In this document: one piece after another, positions 27,283 through 36,595 of the stretch
How the letters are laid out: the number at the start of each line of letters is the position of its first letter
How positions within the stretch are numbered: the first letter of the stretch is position 1
NCBI GenBank assembly: GCA_024407815.1
Contig: JAKSVS010000005.1
Location: 1 to 44,481 of the forward strand
Length of the DNA: 44,481 nt
From: Mycoplasmoidaceae bacterium
Lineage (GTDB): Bacteria; Bacillota_I; Bacilli_A; Mycoplasmatales; Mycoplasmoidaceae
Reading direction: 5' to 3'
The notes under the pieces: generated by a model
Told to the model about the DNA's origin: nothing
The model's input: the letters and a program-made list of their open reading frames with translations, nothing else
The model's database searches: none
Position numbers and translations under genes: made by a program

Positions 27283-29247
27283 CTATCTAATAAATTTATT
27301 TATTTTGTTAACTATTTGGTCTGTTGTCAAACCAAGTTTTTTAGCTACATCATCTGGTTTGCCTGAATAACCAAAGCTATCAACACCAATTGCGTAGTCT
27401 ACATATTTATACCATGGAGTTGTACTTCCATATTCAATAGAAATTTTCTTTGATTTATCAAAGATTGAATCAATGTATGCTTTTGATTGCTTATTTAGTA
27501 GTTCAAGCGAGTTAATTGCAACAACCCTTGTTGCAACTTTTAATTTCTTGGCCACATCAAGCGCTAAACCAACTTCTGAACCTGAAGCATATAAGGTTAC
27601 TTTGTAACCTTTTGCATTTTTAACTACATATGCACCATGTTTAGCTTTGTTGTAATTAACATTTATTTGATTAAATGCTGATCGGCTAGTAATTATTGAT
27701 ACTGGTGTAGTCTTAGATTTAAGTGCTTCTTCAAAGGCAACAACCATATCAATTGAACTAGTTGGTCTAAAGACCATGTGGTTTGGAATCAATCTTAATG
27801 CTCATAGTTGTTCAATTGGTTCGTGTGTTGGTCCATCTTCACCTACAGTTATCGAATCGTGTGAGTAGACGTTAATAGATGGAACACCACTAATAGCAGC
27901 AACTCTAATTGCTGCTTTGTTGTAATCACTAAAGCTCATAAATGTTGAGCCCAAAGATTTTAATCCACCGAAGGCAACAATTCCGTTATTGATTGCTCCC
28001 ATAGCAAATTCCCTAACACCGCAATCAAGGTTTTGACCTTTTCAATTGTTAGCAACAATCTTTGTTGAATCTTGAACCTTCATCATTGTTGATCCTGAAA
28101 CATCAGCAATTAAGCAAACTAAGTTTGGATTGTTAGCTGCAATTGGTTGCAAGAAGCTTCCACAAATTTTTCTTGTAGATTCTTTTTGGACAAATTGTTT
28201 TGGATTGAATCATTTAGGATTAAATACAAAACCATTATCATTCATTGTATTAACAAGTTTCTTGTAAAGTTTTGGGTTTGATGCTTTTAGCTTCAATAGT
28301 TTTTGCTTAAAAGCAACCAACACTTTATTAGTTTTTTGTTGAACCAGTTTAGCAACTGGTTTAACAGATGGTGGGATAGTAAAAGGTGGATATTTAAAAT
28401 TTAAAGTTTTAAATAATTGTTGCAATTGTTGATCATTTAATGGTGTACCGTGTGCTTTGTTTGAGTTAGCATTTACTGAACCATAACCAAGAATAGTATT
28501 AGCAATAATAACTGTTGGTTTGTCCTTGCTTGCTTTAGCTTTAGCAAAAGCAACTCTTAACTGTTTAAGGTTGTTACCATCAGCACATTCAACAACATTT
28601 CAACCCATTGCTTTAAAGTAAGCAATTGTTTTGATAGCAGTTGAATCTGATACTTTACCATCAAGCTGAATTTTGTTAAAGTCATAAATCATAATTAAAC
28701 GATTAAGTTTTAATCGTCCAGCAATAGCAATGGCTTCATAACTAATTCCTTCTTCAAAACATCCATCGCCAAACAAACAGTATGTGTAGTTGTTAAAGAT
28801 TTCAAGTTTAGAAGTATTGAAGATACTTCCCATCTTCTTACTTGCAATAGCAAGACCAACAGCCATTGCTATTCCTTGTCCTAATGGACCAGTTGCAACT
28901 TCTATACCTTTTAACAAATGTGGTTCTGGGTGGCCGGCAGTCTTAGAATTAATTTGTCTGAAATTTTTAAGATCAGACATAGTGATGTCTTTATATCCAC
29001 AAAGAAGCATAGTAGCATACAAAATACTACTACCGTGTCCAGCAGATAAAACAAAACGGTCACGATTAATATAATCGTTATCAATTGGACTGGTATTCAT
29101 TTGGTTAGCAAATAATTCATACATTATTGCAGCCGCACCAAGCGCAACACCCGAGTGTCCTGATTTAGCTTTTGTAATAGCACTTGCAGCTAATACTCTT
29201 AGAGTATTAACAACAAGATTTTCATTAATTTTTCTTGTTTTTGCCAT
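27283..29247 (-). CDS. tkt: Transketolase
   Basis: A 654-aa thiamine pyrophosphate enzyme that moves two-carbon units in the pentose phosphate pathway. Motifs: AKSGHSGVALGAAAIMYELF near 27, GHGSSILYA near 70, TGPLGQGIAMAVGLAIA near 118, the TPP motif FGDGCFEEGISYEA near 160, and the pyrimidine-domain HDSITVGEDGPTHEPIEQL near 470. Five or more UGA codons are Trp; the frame is intact. Its need for TPP links it to the TPP-regulated PQ-loop gene at 18652. SD AAGGATAG precedes the ATG. Confidence 0.96.
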
Positions 29248-29256
29248 AATCTATCC

Positions 29257-29877
29257 TTAAATTAAAATATTTTCAATAGCAGCAGCTAAGTATTTTAAAC
29301 TCTTTTGATTGTTTGTATCCCAAGGTAAAAGCAAATCTGCAGATCATCTACTTGGTTTGACATATTTGTCATACATTGGTTTTACAGATTCGATTCATTG
29401 TAAAACAATGGATTCAAGGCTTCTGCCTCTTTCTTGTTGATCTCGTTTCAATCTTCTTGCAAAGCATTCATCAGAATGAGTATCAACAAATATTTTTAAT
29501 TCAGCCATTTTGTTAATTTGCTTGTCATACAAGCCTAACACACCTTCTAGAATAATTATTCTAGTTGGCTTAACTGTTAGTGTCTTGCTCATACGAACAT
29601 GTTTAATGTAGTCATAGCAAGGCAGCTTTGCTGATTTACCATTTAACAATAAAGTTAAGCATGATCGTAATAATGGCCAATCAATAGCATCTGGATGGTC
29701 AAAGTTGGCATTTCCAGACTTGTCTGTTTTAGGCATATACTTTTGTGATTTCTTATAGAAACGATCGATGCAAATTATTTGTGCATCGCCTTTTTTGAAA
29801 GCTTTTAAGACAGCCTTCGAAACTGTTGTTTTTCCGCTACCACTGCAACCGGCAACAATAATTAATTTATTTTTCAT
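29257..29877 (-). CDS. udk: Uridine kinase
   Basis: A 206-aa P-loop nucleoside kinase that makes UMP/CMP in pyrimidine salvage. Walker A is GCSGSGKTTVSKAV near 9-22; IICIDRFYKKSQKYMP, NFDHPDAIDWPLL and LPCYDYIKHVR are family marks, and IILEGVLGLYD is the Walker B-like region. RDQQERGRSLESIVLQW is the lid. TATAAT lies 9 bases before the ATG, so the leader is very short. tkt follows after 9 bases. Confidence 0.9.
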
Positions 29878-29929
29878 ATTAATAAAATTATATTTTTTAA
29901 TACGATATAGTTATTAGTTATTTCGCGTA

Positions 29930-29945
29930 CTGGTTTCCGTACGCT
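29930..29945. other. Short inverted repeat in the udk-rpmB intergenic region
   Basis: GCGTAC and GTACGC flank TGGTTTCC in the 168-base divergent region between udk and rpmB. There is no T run. The rpmB -10 box TATAAT lies about 30 bases before its ATG, with SD AAAGGTG between. I see nothing else there. Confidence 0.4.
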
Positions 29946-30045
29946 ATGAAGATTAATTAGTTTAATTAATTTTAATTAATACATAAAAACCTATATTTTT
30001 AATATTTATACCGTATAATTAAATGACACTTAAAGGTGAAAAACT

Positions 30046-30309
30046 ATGAGTAGAAAAGATTATTTTACTGGCAAAAAAGCAATGAGTGGAAATAAGAAAT
30101 CTCATGCAATGAACCACTCAAGAAGACAATGAAACGTTAACCTTCAAACTGTTAGGGTAACTTTACCTAATGGTCAAGTCAAGAAGGTTAAAGTTTCAAC
30201 TAAAACTTTGAAGACACTAAACAAACACAAAGTTTGTGGTACAAGCAAAGGCGTTAAGAAAACTGCCGCTAAAAAACCAACTGCAAAAAAAGCAAAAGCG
30301 GCCAAGTAA
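30046..30309 (+). CDS. rpmB: Ribosomal protein L28 with a basic C-terminal extension
   Basis: An 87-aa protein. The L28 core is residues 1-64: DYFTGKKAMSGNKKSHAMNH, RRQWNVNLQTVRV, KVSTKTLKTLNK. It ends with an Ala/Lys tail (KKTAAKKPTAKKAKAAK) that is not part of usual L28. SD AAAGGTG is 8 bases before the ATG. Two tRNA genes follow closely. Confidence 0.94.
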
Positions 30310-30336
30310 TTAAGATATAATTTTAATTACGACAAT

Positions 30337-30413
30337 GGGAGTATAGCTCAGTTGGTTAGAGCACACCCCTGATAAGGGTGAGGTCGATTGTTCGAGTCAA
30401 TTTACTCCCACCA
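30337..30413 (+). tRNA. tRNA-Ile (GAU)
   Basis: GGGAGTATAGCTCAGTTGG start, anticodon loop CTGATAA (GAU), acceptor GGGAGTA with TACTCCC, encoded CCA at 30411-30413. Confidence 0.95.
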
Positions 30414-30419
30414 TATAAT

Positions 30420-30496
30420 GGGGCCTTAGCTCAGCCTGATAGAGCACCTGATTTGCACTCAGGGGGTCGAGGGTTTGATTCCCTTAGGCTCCACCA
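30420..30496 (+). tRNA. tRNA-Ala (UGC)
   Basis: GGGGCCTTAGCTCAG start, anticodon loop TTTGCAC (UGC), acceptor GGGGCCT with AGGCTCC, encoded CCA at 30494-30496. It lies 6 bases after tRNA-Ile, likely one transcript. Confidence 0.95.
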
Positions 30497-30500
30497 TTAA

Positions 30501-30566
30501 ATCAAAACTAGGTTTTCCTAGTTTTTATTTTTCTTATAATTAACATATGAACAAAAAATTGAAATA
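30501..30566 (+). repeat. 66-bp direct repeat, copy 1 (terminator, promoter, start codon)
   Basis: Nearly identical to 31466-31531. It carries the hairpin AAAACTAGG-TTTT-CCTAGTTTT with a T tail (a terminator for the tRNA transcript), then TATAAT, TAACAT and ATG. In this copy the ATG opens only MNKKLK before TAA, so it is the cut-off start of the gene that follows copy 2. Confidence 0.85.
30504..30533 (+). terminator. Intrinsic terminator after tRNA-Ala
   Basis: AAAACTAGG (30505-30512 region) pairs with CCTAGTTTT around TTTT, followed by TATTTTTC. Confidence 0.82.
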
Positions 30567-30575
30567 AGTATTAAT

Positions 30576-31424
30576 ATGCCGAGTTGAGTAATAGCTATAA
30601 TAGTAGTCGGTGTAGTCTTATTAATTGCAATATTGATTGGTTCAAGTATTGCTGGTGCAAATAGACAATACAACGAATTACTTCAAAAAAATTATTTTGA
30701 ATTATGTAACGTCGTAAATGACACATTTAAATTAAAAGTTAAATTGTGAAAAAGACATGGCACAAGAAACCAAGCAACTATTTTTTTCAGAAAACTTATA
30801 AAAACACAATAGAAGGATGTTTTTGTGAATTTTTTCAAGATTTATCTCTCAGCATTGTTGGCTTAAACTCTAGGGAATTATCGGCATTAAATTCTTCAAT
30901 TACTTACTTTTTAGAATCTTACTCTAACAGCATTCCTTTTTGCAAAAAAGTTCAAGCATGGATAGATGAGTTCTTAAATAAAAAACCAAAATTCAACTGA
31001 AAATGTTGTCATTTACGATTATGTAGCAAATAAAATAATTAATTTTGTGACTTCCAAATACAAATCAAAAAGAAAAGAAATTGCTGAAAATAATGGTTTT
31101 ATACCATTAAAAGATTTCATTAACGAATATAGAAATTCAAAAGATAAAGAAGTTTTAGTTCCAGGCATGTATGTAATTTGAAATAAGACAAAAAATAAAT
31201 ATTATGTAGGACAAGCATACAACATGTATAAAAGAATAAGTTCTGGACATTTTGATATAAACGGAAACTGCAAAAATATTTTATTTTATGATGACTACAA
31301 CAATGGGGATGAATTTTGGGTTTCATTTATAGGGTGCAATAGATCGGAACTAAATAAAATGGAAAAAGAAACAATTAGAACTTATTCACCAAATATATAC
31401 AACAAAACAAAGGGTAATATATAA
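30576..31424 (+). pseudogene. Membrane-anchored GIY-YIG nuclease-like gene, two frameshifts
   Basis: Three frames follow each other. First, from ATG 30576: an N-terminal membrane helix (VIAIIVVGVVLLIAILIGSS) then QYNELLQKNYFELCNVV. Second, from about 30780: EFFQDLSLSIVGLNSRELSA to PKFN near 31000. Third: NVVIYDYVANKIINFVTSKY and a C-terminal GIY-YIG-like domain GMYVIWNKTKNKYYVGQAYN, R near residue 229, with ELNKMEKETI and YNKTKGN at the end. Shifts sit near the T7 run at about 30780-30786 and near 30985-31000. The product would be about 280 aa. GIY-YIG nucleases cut DNA; a membrane anchor is unusual. The C-terminal part alone has no good start. Confidence 0.65.
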
Positions 31425-31465
31425 ATGGGACAATACTTTATTTTCAAACGAACCGATTGGATTTT

Positions 31466-31531
31466 ATCAAAACTAGGTTTTCCTAGTTTTTATTTTTCTT
31501 ATAATTAACATATGAGCAGAAAATTGAAATA
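31466..31531 (+). repeat. 66-bp direct repeat, copy 2
   Basis: Same terminator hairpin (31470-31490), TATAAT (31500-31505), six bases and ATG (31512) as copy 1, with two or three base differences. Here the ATG opens a full 207-codon gene. Confidence 0.85.
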
Positions 31532-32135
31532 TAAAGATATTCACAAGGTTATTGAGCAGGAAGCAAAAGCTATCGGAGGCTGAGCAAAGTTTGATGAGGA
31601 TGATAACTTATCACTTAGTTTTGGGGCAACACAGATAAAAAACGCGCTAGTTATGGATGAAACTACAGGCAAACCTATCGTAAGATTAAGAAGTAGTTTT
31701 ATCGATGACTTAGCAAAAATAAGAGAGCATGCTGTTGAAGGAGCTAACTCTTTGAAAATAACAATAACAGGTGATTGCGATAAAGAAACACTTGAAACCT
31801 TCAAGAAAGCTTGAAATCTACACTTTGGTTTAAGAATTTATAGCAAAAATGAAGATATAAAAGAATTAAGAAGGAAAAATGTATTCTCTCTTGCTTTAGG
31901 ATTATTATTTGTCTTCATGGTTGCTGCTGCATCAATATCAGCAATAATAATCAAAGAGCAATGATTACAAATATTTGCTTCAGCAACAGACACAATATTT
32001 GGTATTCTAGCTTGAGTATTTATTTGAGAATTCTTCTATGACATCTTCTACACACTGAAGGATGAAAAGCGCGTTCTTGTCAGTCTGTATGTTATGTTTA
32101 AAGCTCAGTTCACTACAAACAATAACAATAAATAA
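31512..32135 (+). CDS. Membrane protein of unknown function, 207 aa
   Basis: The frame is intact only with UGA as Trp (four or more). Residues 1-118 are soluble (KDIHKVIEQEAKAIGGWAKF, then LRSSFIDDLAKIREHAVEGA and ITITGDCDKETLETFKKAW). Two hydrophobic helices follow: about 125-147 (FSLALGLLFVFMVAAASISA) and 150-178 (FASATDTIFGILAWVFIWEF), with a short charged tail, so a cytoplasmic domain with a C-terminal anchor is likely. TATAAT lies 6 bases before the ATG, so it should be leaderless. I do not recognise the family. Confidence 0.7.
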
Positions 32136-32158
32136 AAGAAGCTGTGCTTCTTTTTTTG
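32134..32158 (+). terminator. Intrinsic terminator
   Basis: AAAGAAGC pairs with GCTTCTTT around TGT, followed by TTTT. Confidence 0.8.
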
Positions 32159-32208
32159 TTATTTATCTAAATAAAATTTTGATTTATAATTAATATGCGA
32201 GGCAAAAA

Positions 32209-32760
32209 ATGGCAAACTTAGTATTAAATGTAACCGTTGAAATTCCAAAAGGGTCAAAGGTTAAATATGAATACAACAGAGCAACAAAAGAAATCTCTGT
32301 TGATAGAATTCTTTATGGTTCTAGTGGTTATCCACAAAACTATGGTTTCTTAAAAGAAGCACTAGACTGAGATGGTGACGAACTAGACTGTTTAGTAATT
32401 GCTGACCAATCAATTGGTACAGGAATTTCTGTACCAACTAGAATAATTGGTGCAATGGAAATGATTGATAGTGGTGAAACCGACACTAAATTAATTGGTG
32501 TTATTGACTGTGACCCACGTTACGCTCACATTAAATCTATGAAGGATTTAAACCAACACCTACTATCTGAAATCAAGGACTTCTTTGAAAACTACAAAAA
32601 CTTACAAAAGAAAAAAGTTATTGTTCGTGGTTTCAAAGACCAAGCTTGAGCTGCTAAAGAATATAAAGAATGTGTTGCTATGATGAAAAAGTATGGCAAA
32701 ATGGACAAAGACGCATTCGTTAAGAAAATGATGAAAGCTCATCCAGAAAAATATCGTTAA
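32209..32760 (+). CDS. ppa: Inorganic pyrophosphatase (family I)
   Basis: A 183-aa soluble enzyme that splits pyrophosphate. Family motifs: EIPKGSKVKYEYN near 11, YPQNYGFLKEAL near 47, and the metal signature DGDELDCLVI near 60-69, with DCDPRYAHI near 100. SD GCGAGG lies 8 bases before the ATG and a TATAAT sits at about 32185. Intact and the only gene between two terminators. Confidence 0.96.
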
Positions 32761-32773
32761 TATTCTCTAAATT

Positions 32774-32812
32774 AAAATATTGTTTCCCGCACAGGAAACA
32801 ATATTTTTATTT
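32774..32812. terminator. Strong bidirectional terminator between ppa and folD
   Basis: AAAATATTGTTTCC pairs with GGAAACAATATTTT, a perfect 14-bp stem around CGCACA, with T runs in both directions. The folD stop codon (32807-32809) lies in its right arm. Confidence 0.9.
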
Positions 32813-33667
32813 TTTAATAATTTGCTTTCTAGTAAGAATTAGTAAATTATTGATAAGCATTGCTACTGTCATTGGTCCAACACCACCAGGAACTGGAGAC
32901 AATCAACCAGTAAAGTTCTTAAGTGATTGAACATTGACATCACCACATAGTTTATTGTTGACATCACGATTAATTCCAACATCAACTATTACTGCATCTT
33001 TTTTGAAATAAGATTGATTAAAGAATTTTGGTTTGCCAATTGCTGCAATTACTATATCAGATTTCTTGCAGACATCTTTTAAATTCTTAGTTCGTGAATG
33101 GCAGATAGTTGGAATGGCATTTTCATGTAGGAATAATGCTGCTAATGGTTTACCAACAATATTACTTCTATTAACTATAGCTACCGACTTGCCTTCCATA
33201 GGTACTCTATGGAATTTTAGTAACTCTATCACTCCAGCAGCAGTACATGGTTTAATTAAATTTGATGCATCTTTTGTTGTCCAAATTTTACCCACATTAT
33301 AGTTGTGAAAGCAGTCAACATCCTTGCTTGGACTGATAGCATTTATTACTGCATTATCATCGATCTTATTTGATGTTGGTAACTGAACAAACAAACCGTT
33401 GATTTTTTTATCTTTATTTAACTTATCAATCAACGCCAACATTTGTTTTGTTGTTGTTGATGAAGGCAACTTAAATAATTTTGTTTTTACTCCAATCTCT
33501 TTACAAAGTTTTTGTTTATTGGCTACATAAACACCGCTAGCATAACTAATGTTATTTAAAATAATAGCTAGCGTTGGAATACATTTTTTACGTCGCAAAC
33601 TCGCTACTTCTTTTTTTAATTTCTTTATTAAACTATCTCTAACTTTAATTCCAGAAAGAATCTTCAT
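32807..33667 (-). CDS. folD: FolD, methylene-THF dehydrogenase/cyclohydrolase
   Basis: A 286-aa bifunctional enzyme linking 5,10-methylene-THF to 10-formyl-THF. Motifs: YVANKQKLCKEIGVK with the catalytic YxxxK near 50, QLPTSNKID near 95, PCTAAGVIELL near 145, NRSNIVGKPLAALFL near 167, and PVPGGVGPMTVAML near the C-terminus. One UGA (Trp) precedes that last motif. It starts 2 bases after thyX, so both share one mRNA. Confidence 0.95.
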
Positions 33668-33669
33668 AA

Positions 33670-34308
33670 TTAGATTTCCTTGAATTCAATGTCATCAAAA
33701 ATTAAAGGAATGGTTTTTTTAAGTTCCTTTAATAAAGGAATAAGCAATTCTCTTGCTTGTGGATGAGCATCTGGTGCACATCTTAGTTTTAAAATATTTC
33801 TTCATTCTCTGAAATTAGCAGAAATGGTAATTTCAGTCTTAAGACTGTTTGGTAAAACACTTCTCGCTTCTTGTGGTGTTGAACCAGATGCTAACAAATC
33901 AAAATATGCTTTTTCAGCATCTTCCATTGCTTTTTTCCATATTTCATATCTCTTAGGATCTGTTTTATAAAAATATGGTTCTATAACTGTTATTTGTTTA
34001 CCAAATTTATCGTTTGCATAATTGCAATATCGTGTTGATTCTTGAGCAAAACTTGCAATTCTGTGACGAACAAGTTCATGAGTAACACCACGATCACAAA
34101 CAAATTTTACAGAGAGAAAGCTGTGTTCAATAACAGCTTCATGTTTTCACTTTAATAGGTTACCTATTAACTTTTTAGCTGATTCACCAGTTTGATCAAT
34201 CTTATCTTCAGACTTGTAACAAACACGACCAATTTTTTCAATTAGTTGTAATTGTTCAATTGGTTCAATCTTACTTAAAATTTTGTATGAAGGTTTTACA
34301 ATGATCAT
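33670..34308 (-). CDS. thyX: Flavin-dependent thymidylate synthase ThyX
   Basis: A 212-aa FAD enzyme converting dUMP to dTMP with methylene-THF and NADPH. The ThyX signature is RHRIASFAQESTRYCNYAND near residues 78-97 (RHRxxSxxxxSxRY). The C-terminal part has SANFREWRNILKLRCAPDAH, including the conserved RxxxHxxxR-like region. Unlike ThyA it regenerates THF directly, so no dihydrofolate reductase is needed. UGA codons are Trp. It is co-transcribed with folD, which interconverts its methylene-THF substrate. Confidence 0.95.
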
Positions 34309-34324
34309 ATCAAACTCCTTTTAG

Positions 34325-34360
34325 ATAATAAAGGCCAAACCGAGAACGGTTTAACCTTTA
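34325..34360 (-). terminator. Hairpin downstream of rpmF
   Basis: AAAGGCCAAACCG and CGGTTTAACCTTT form a stem with a 2-base mismatch around AGAA. On the minus strand it ends in TTTATTATC. It lies between rpmF and thyX and may reduce read-through. Confidence 0.55.
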
Positions 34361-34362
34361 GT

Positions 34363-34539
34363 TTATTTAACGTTTTTAATTTTTTTACCGTTGTAATATC
34401 CACAATATTTACATACTGTGTGTGGTTTAATTGGTTTACCGCACTTAGGACAAACGGTTGTAGTTACAGGCTTTAATGCGTGATGACTTCTACGCATTCC
34501 TTTTCTACCTTTTGAGGTTCTTCTTTGAGCAACTGCCAT
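34363..34539 (-). CDS. rpmF: Ribosomal protein L32
   Basis: A 58-aa protein, MAVAQRRTSKGRKGMRRSHH, with the zinc ribbon VCPKCGKPIKPHTVCKYCGYYNG (two CxxC pairs). A frame extends 26 codons further upstream, but the ATG at 34539 matches all L32 proteins and has SD AAGGAA before it. Divergent from the Asp23-like gene. Confidence 0.96.
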   Translation of the reverse strand: MAVAQRRTSKGRKGMRRSHHALKPVTTTVCPKCGKPIKPHTVCKYCGYYNGKKIKNVK

Positions 34540-34600
34540 AAGTAAAATTTCCTTATAATATTTAATATATTTATATATTAAATTATTATATAATGCATTT

Positions 34601-34897
34601 ATGAAATTACACGACATTATTTCAATTAGTCTTCAAGTTTTGGAAAATATTTTGATTGAAGAAGCAAAAAAAATTCCAGGAATTGACAACAAATCAATTG
34701 AAACAATCAAAACCAATGATGATAATTGTGAAATAAATGTATATTTAACACCATTTAATATATTAACTAGTGTTTCATCATTAGCTAAAGAGCTTCAACA
34801 AGCTATTAGTTTTTATTTATGCAAACAATTTGATGTGACTGAAGGTCGAATAAAAATTAACATTTTTATTGATGCTAATAAAGAGGGAGGTAAATAA
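34601..34897 (+). CDS. Asp23/Gls24-family (YloU-like) protein
   Basis: A 98-aa protein. Its position directly before the fatty-acid kinase gene is that of yloU in Firmicutes, and VYLTPFNILTSVSSLAKELQ plus GRIKINIFID fits the Asp23 fold. Function in mollicutes is unknown. TATAAT (34589-34594) lies exactly 6 bases before the ATG, so the mRNA is probably leaderless. The TAA shares one base with the fakA ATG. Confidence 0.78.
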   Translation: MKLHDIISISLQVLENILIEEAKKIPGIDNKSIETIKTNDDNCEINVYLTPFNILTSVSSLAKELQQAISFYLCKQFDVTEGRIKINIFIDANKEGGK

Positions 34898-36588
34898 TGA
34901 CTTCATTAAATGCCAAAACCCTAAAATCAATGTTTCAAAATGGTGTTACCTACCTTGGTAATAATTTTGAATACATTGATCAACTTAATGTTTATCCAGT
35001 TCCTGATGGTGATACTGGAACCAATTTAAAGATTACTTCGGCTGGTGCTTGAGAAGCAATTGCCGACCTTGATGGTGAAGATATTTCTTCTCTTACAAAA
35101 ACCTTTTCAAGGGGTTTGTTAATGAATGCGAGAGGAAACTCTGGTGTTATCTTGTCACAAACATTTAAAGGTTTCAGTTCAGTATTTACTTCTGGTCAAA
35201 AAGAAGCTACGCTTTCTGATTTAACAAAAGCGTTTGTTGCAGCAAAAGAATATGCTTACAAATCTGTTGCTACGCCAGTTGAAGGTACTATCTTAACTGT
35301 AATTAGAGTAACTTCTGAAAAATTAATTGAAGCTTCTGGTAAATTTCAAACTGTTGAGCAATTCTTTGAATTTGCCCACAAAGAAGCAACTATTATTTTA
35401 AATAAAACTCCAGACTTCTTAATGCAGTTAAAAGAAGTAGGCGTTGTTGACTCTGGTGGTTATGGTTTAACTGTCTTCATCGAGGGAATGAAGGAAGCTT
35501 TATTGCATCCAGATGCAAAACCAAAAGCAGATTCTAATACTTCAAATAAGCCACAAAACAACATCAACAAAAACTTTGTTGATGATAATGAAGGTTTTGG
35601 TTATTGTTCTGAATTCATAATGAAACTTGGATCAAGAGTTACAACTGAACAAGAGGAAAAAAATAAATTTAATGAAGCTTATTTCAAAAAAAGAATAAGC
35701 AAGATGGGTGATAGCTTTGTCTATGTTAAAGATGATGACATTGTAAAAGTTCACGTTCACGTTATTCAACCATACAAACTCCTTGAGTTTGCATCCAGGT
35801 ATGGTGAGTTCACGAAAATTAAAATTGAAAATATGACTTTGCAATTCTTAATGAAGAACAAAGGTACTTCACTAGAAAGTCTTGAAAAATCATATCGAGC
35901 TGATAACGAAATTGGTAACGCATATAAAATTGTTGCCACAGTGCCTAGTCAAGCTATGCAACAAGTTTACGAACAAGAATTTGGAATCAAGAATTGTATT
36001 AATTGCGATCAGATTGGTAACCCAACTATTCAACAATTCTATGATTTAATCAAATCAGCTAAATCGAAAAAAGTTATTCTTGTCACTGACAATGGTAACT
36101 TCCTTATGGCTGCCGAACAAGCAGTTAAACTTTTCCCAAGAAAACAATATAAGATCAATATTGTTCCCGCTAGAGATATTGCAGCAAGTTACCTAACTTG
36201 CTTGAGTTTCAATCCAGAGCTTGAAGATGACATAGTTAAAGAAATGTCTTATGCTTTTAGAAACTGTGCCTCTTGTAAAATTTCAAGATCTGTTAAGAAT
36301 ATTAGATATCGTAAGTTAAATATCAAGATGGGTGACTTTATTGGTGTTAAAAATAAAGAGATCATTTTCAACTCCAAGAGTGAATCTGTTTTAGTAACAA
36401 GAATGATTGATGAAATCTTCCGTGACGTTAGACGACCTAAAACCGCTGTTATCATCTTTGGAAAGAATGCTACCATGGAAGAGGTTAACAAAATGTACCG
36501 TTACATAAACGAAAAATATCTAATTAAACCAGTTATTGTTCATGGTAATCAATCAACATATCAATATTACATTGGAGTAACAAGATAG
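34897..36588 (+). CDS. fakA: Fatty-acid kinase subunit A (FakA, DAK2 domain; YloV)
   Basis: A 563-aa protein. The N-terminal DhaL/DAK2 ATP-binding domain has NVYPVPDGDTGTNLKITSAG near 35, with metal-binding aspartates, and MNARGNSGVILSQTFKG near 72. The middle and C-terminal EDD-type domains follow. FakA phosphorylates fatty acids bound to FakB (DegV), giving acyl phosphate for phospholipid synthesis; plsX is next. SD GAGGGAGG lies 6-13 bases before the ATG. A FakB gene is not in the window. Confidence 0.92.
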
Positions 36589-36595
36589 GTAGTAT

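Noticed and set aside
29930..29945. GCGTAC/GTACGC inverted repeat as a terminator
   Set aside because: No T run follows on either strand, and it lies in a divergent promoter region.
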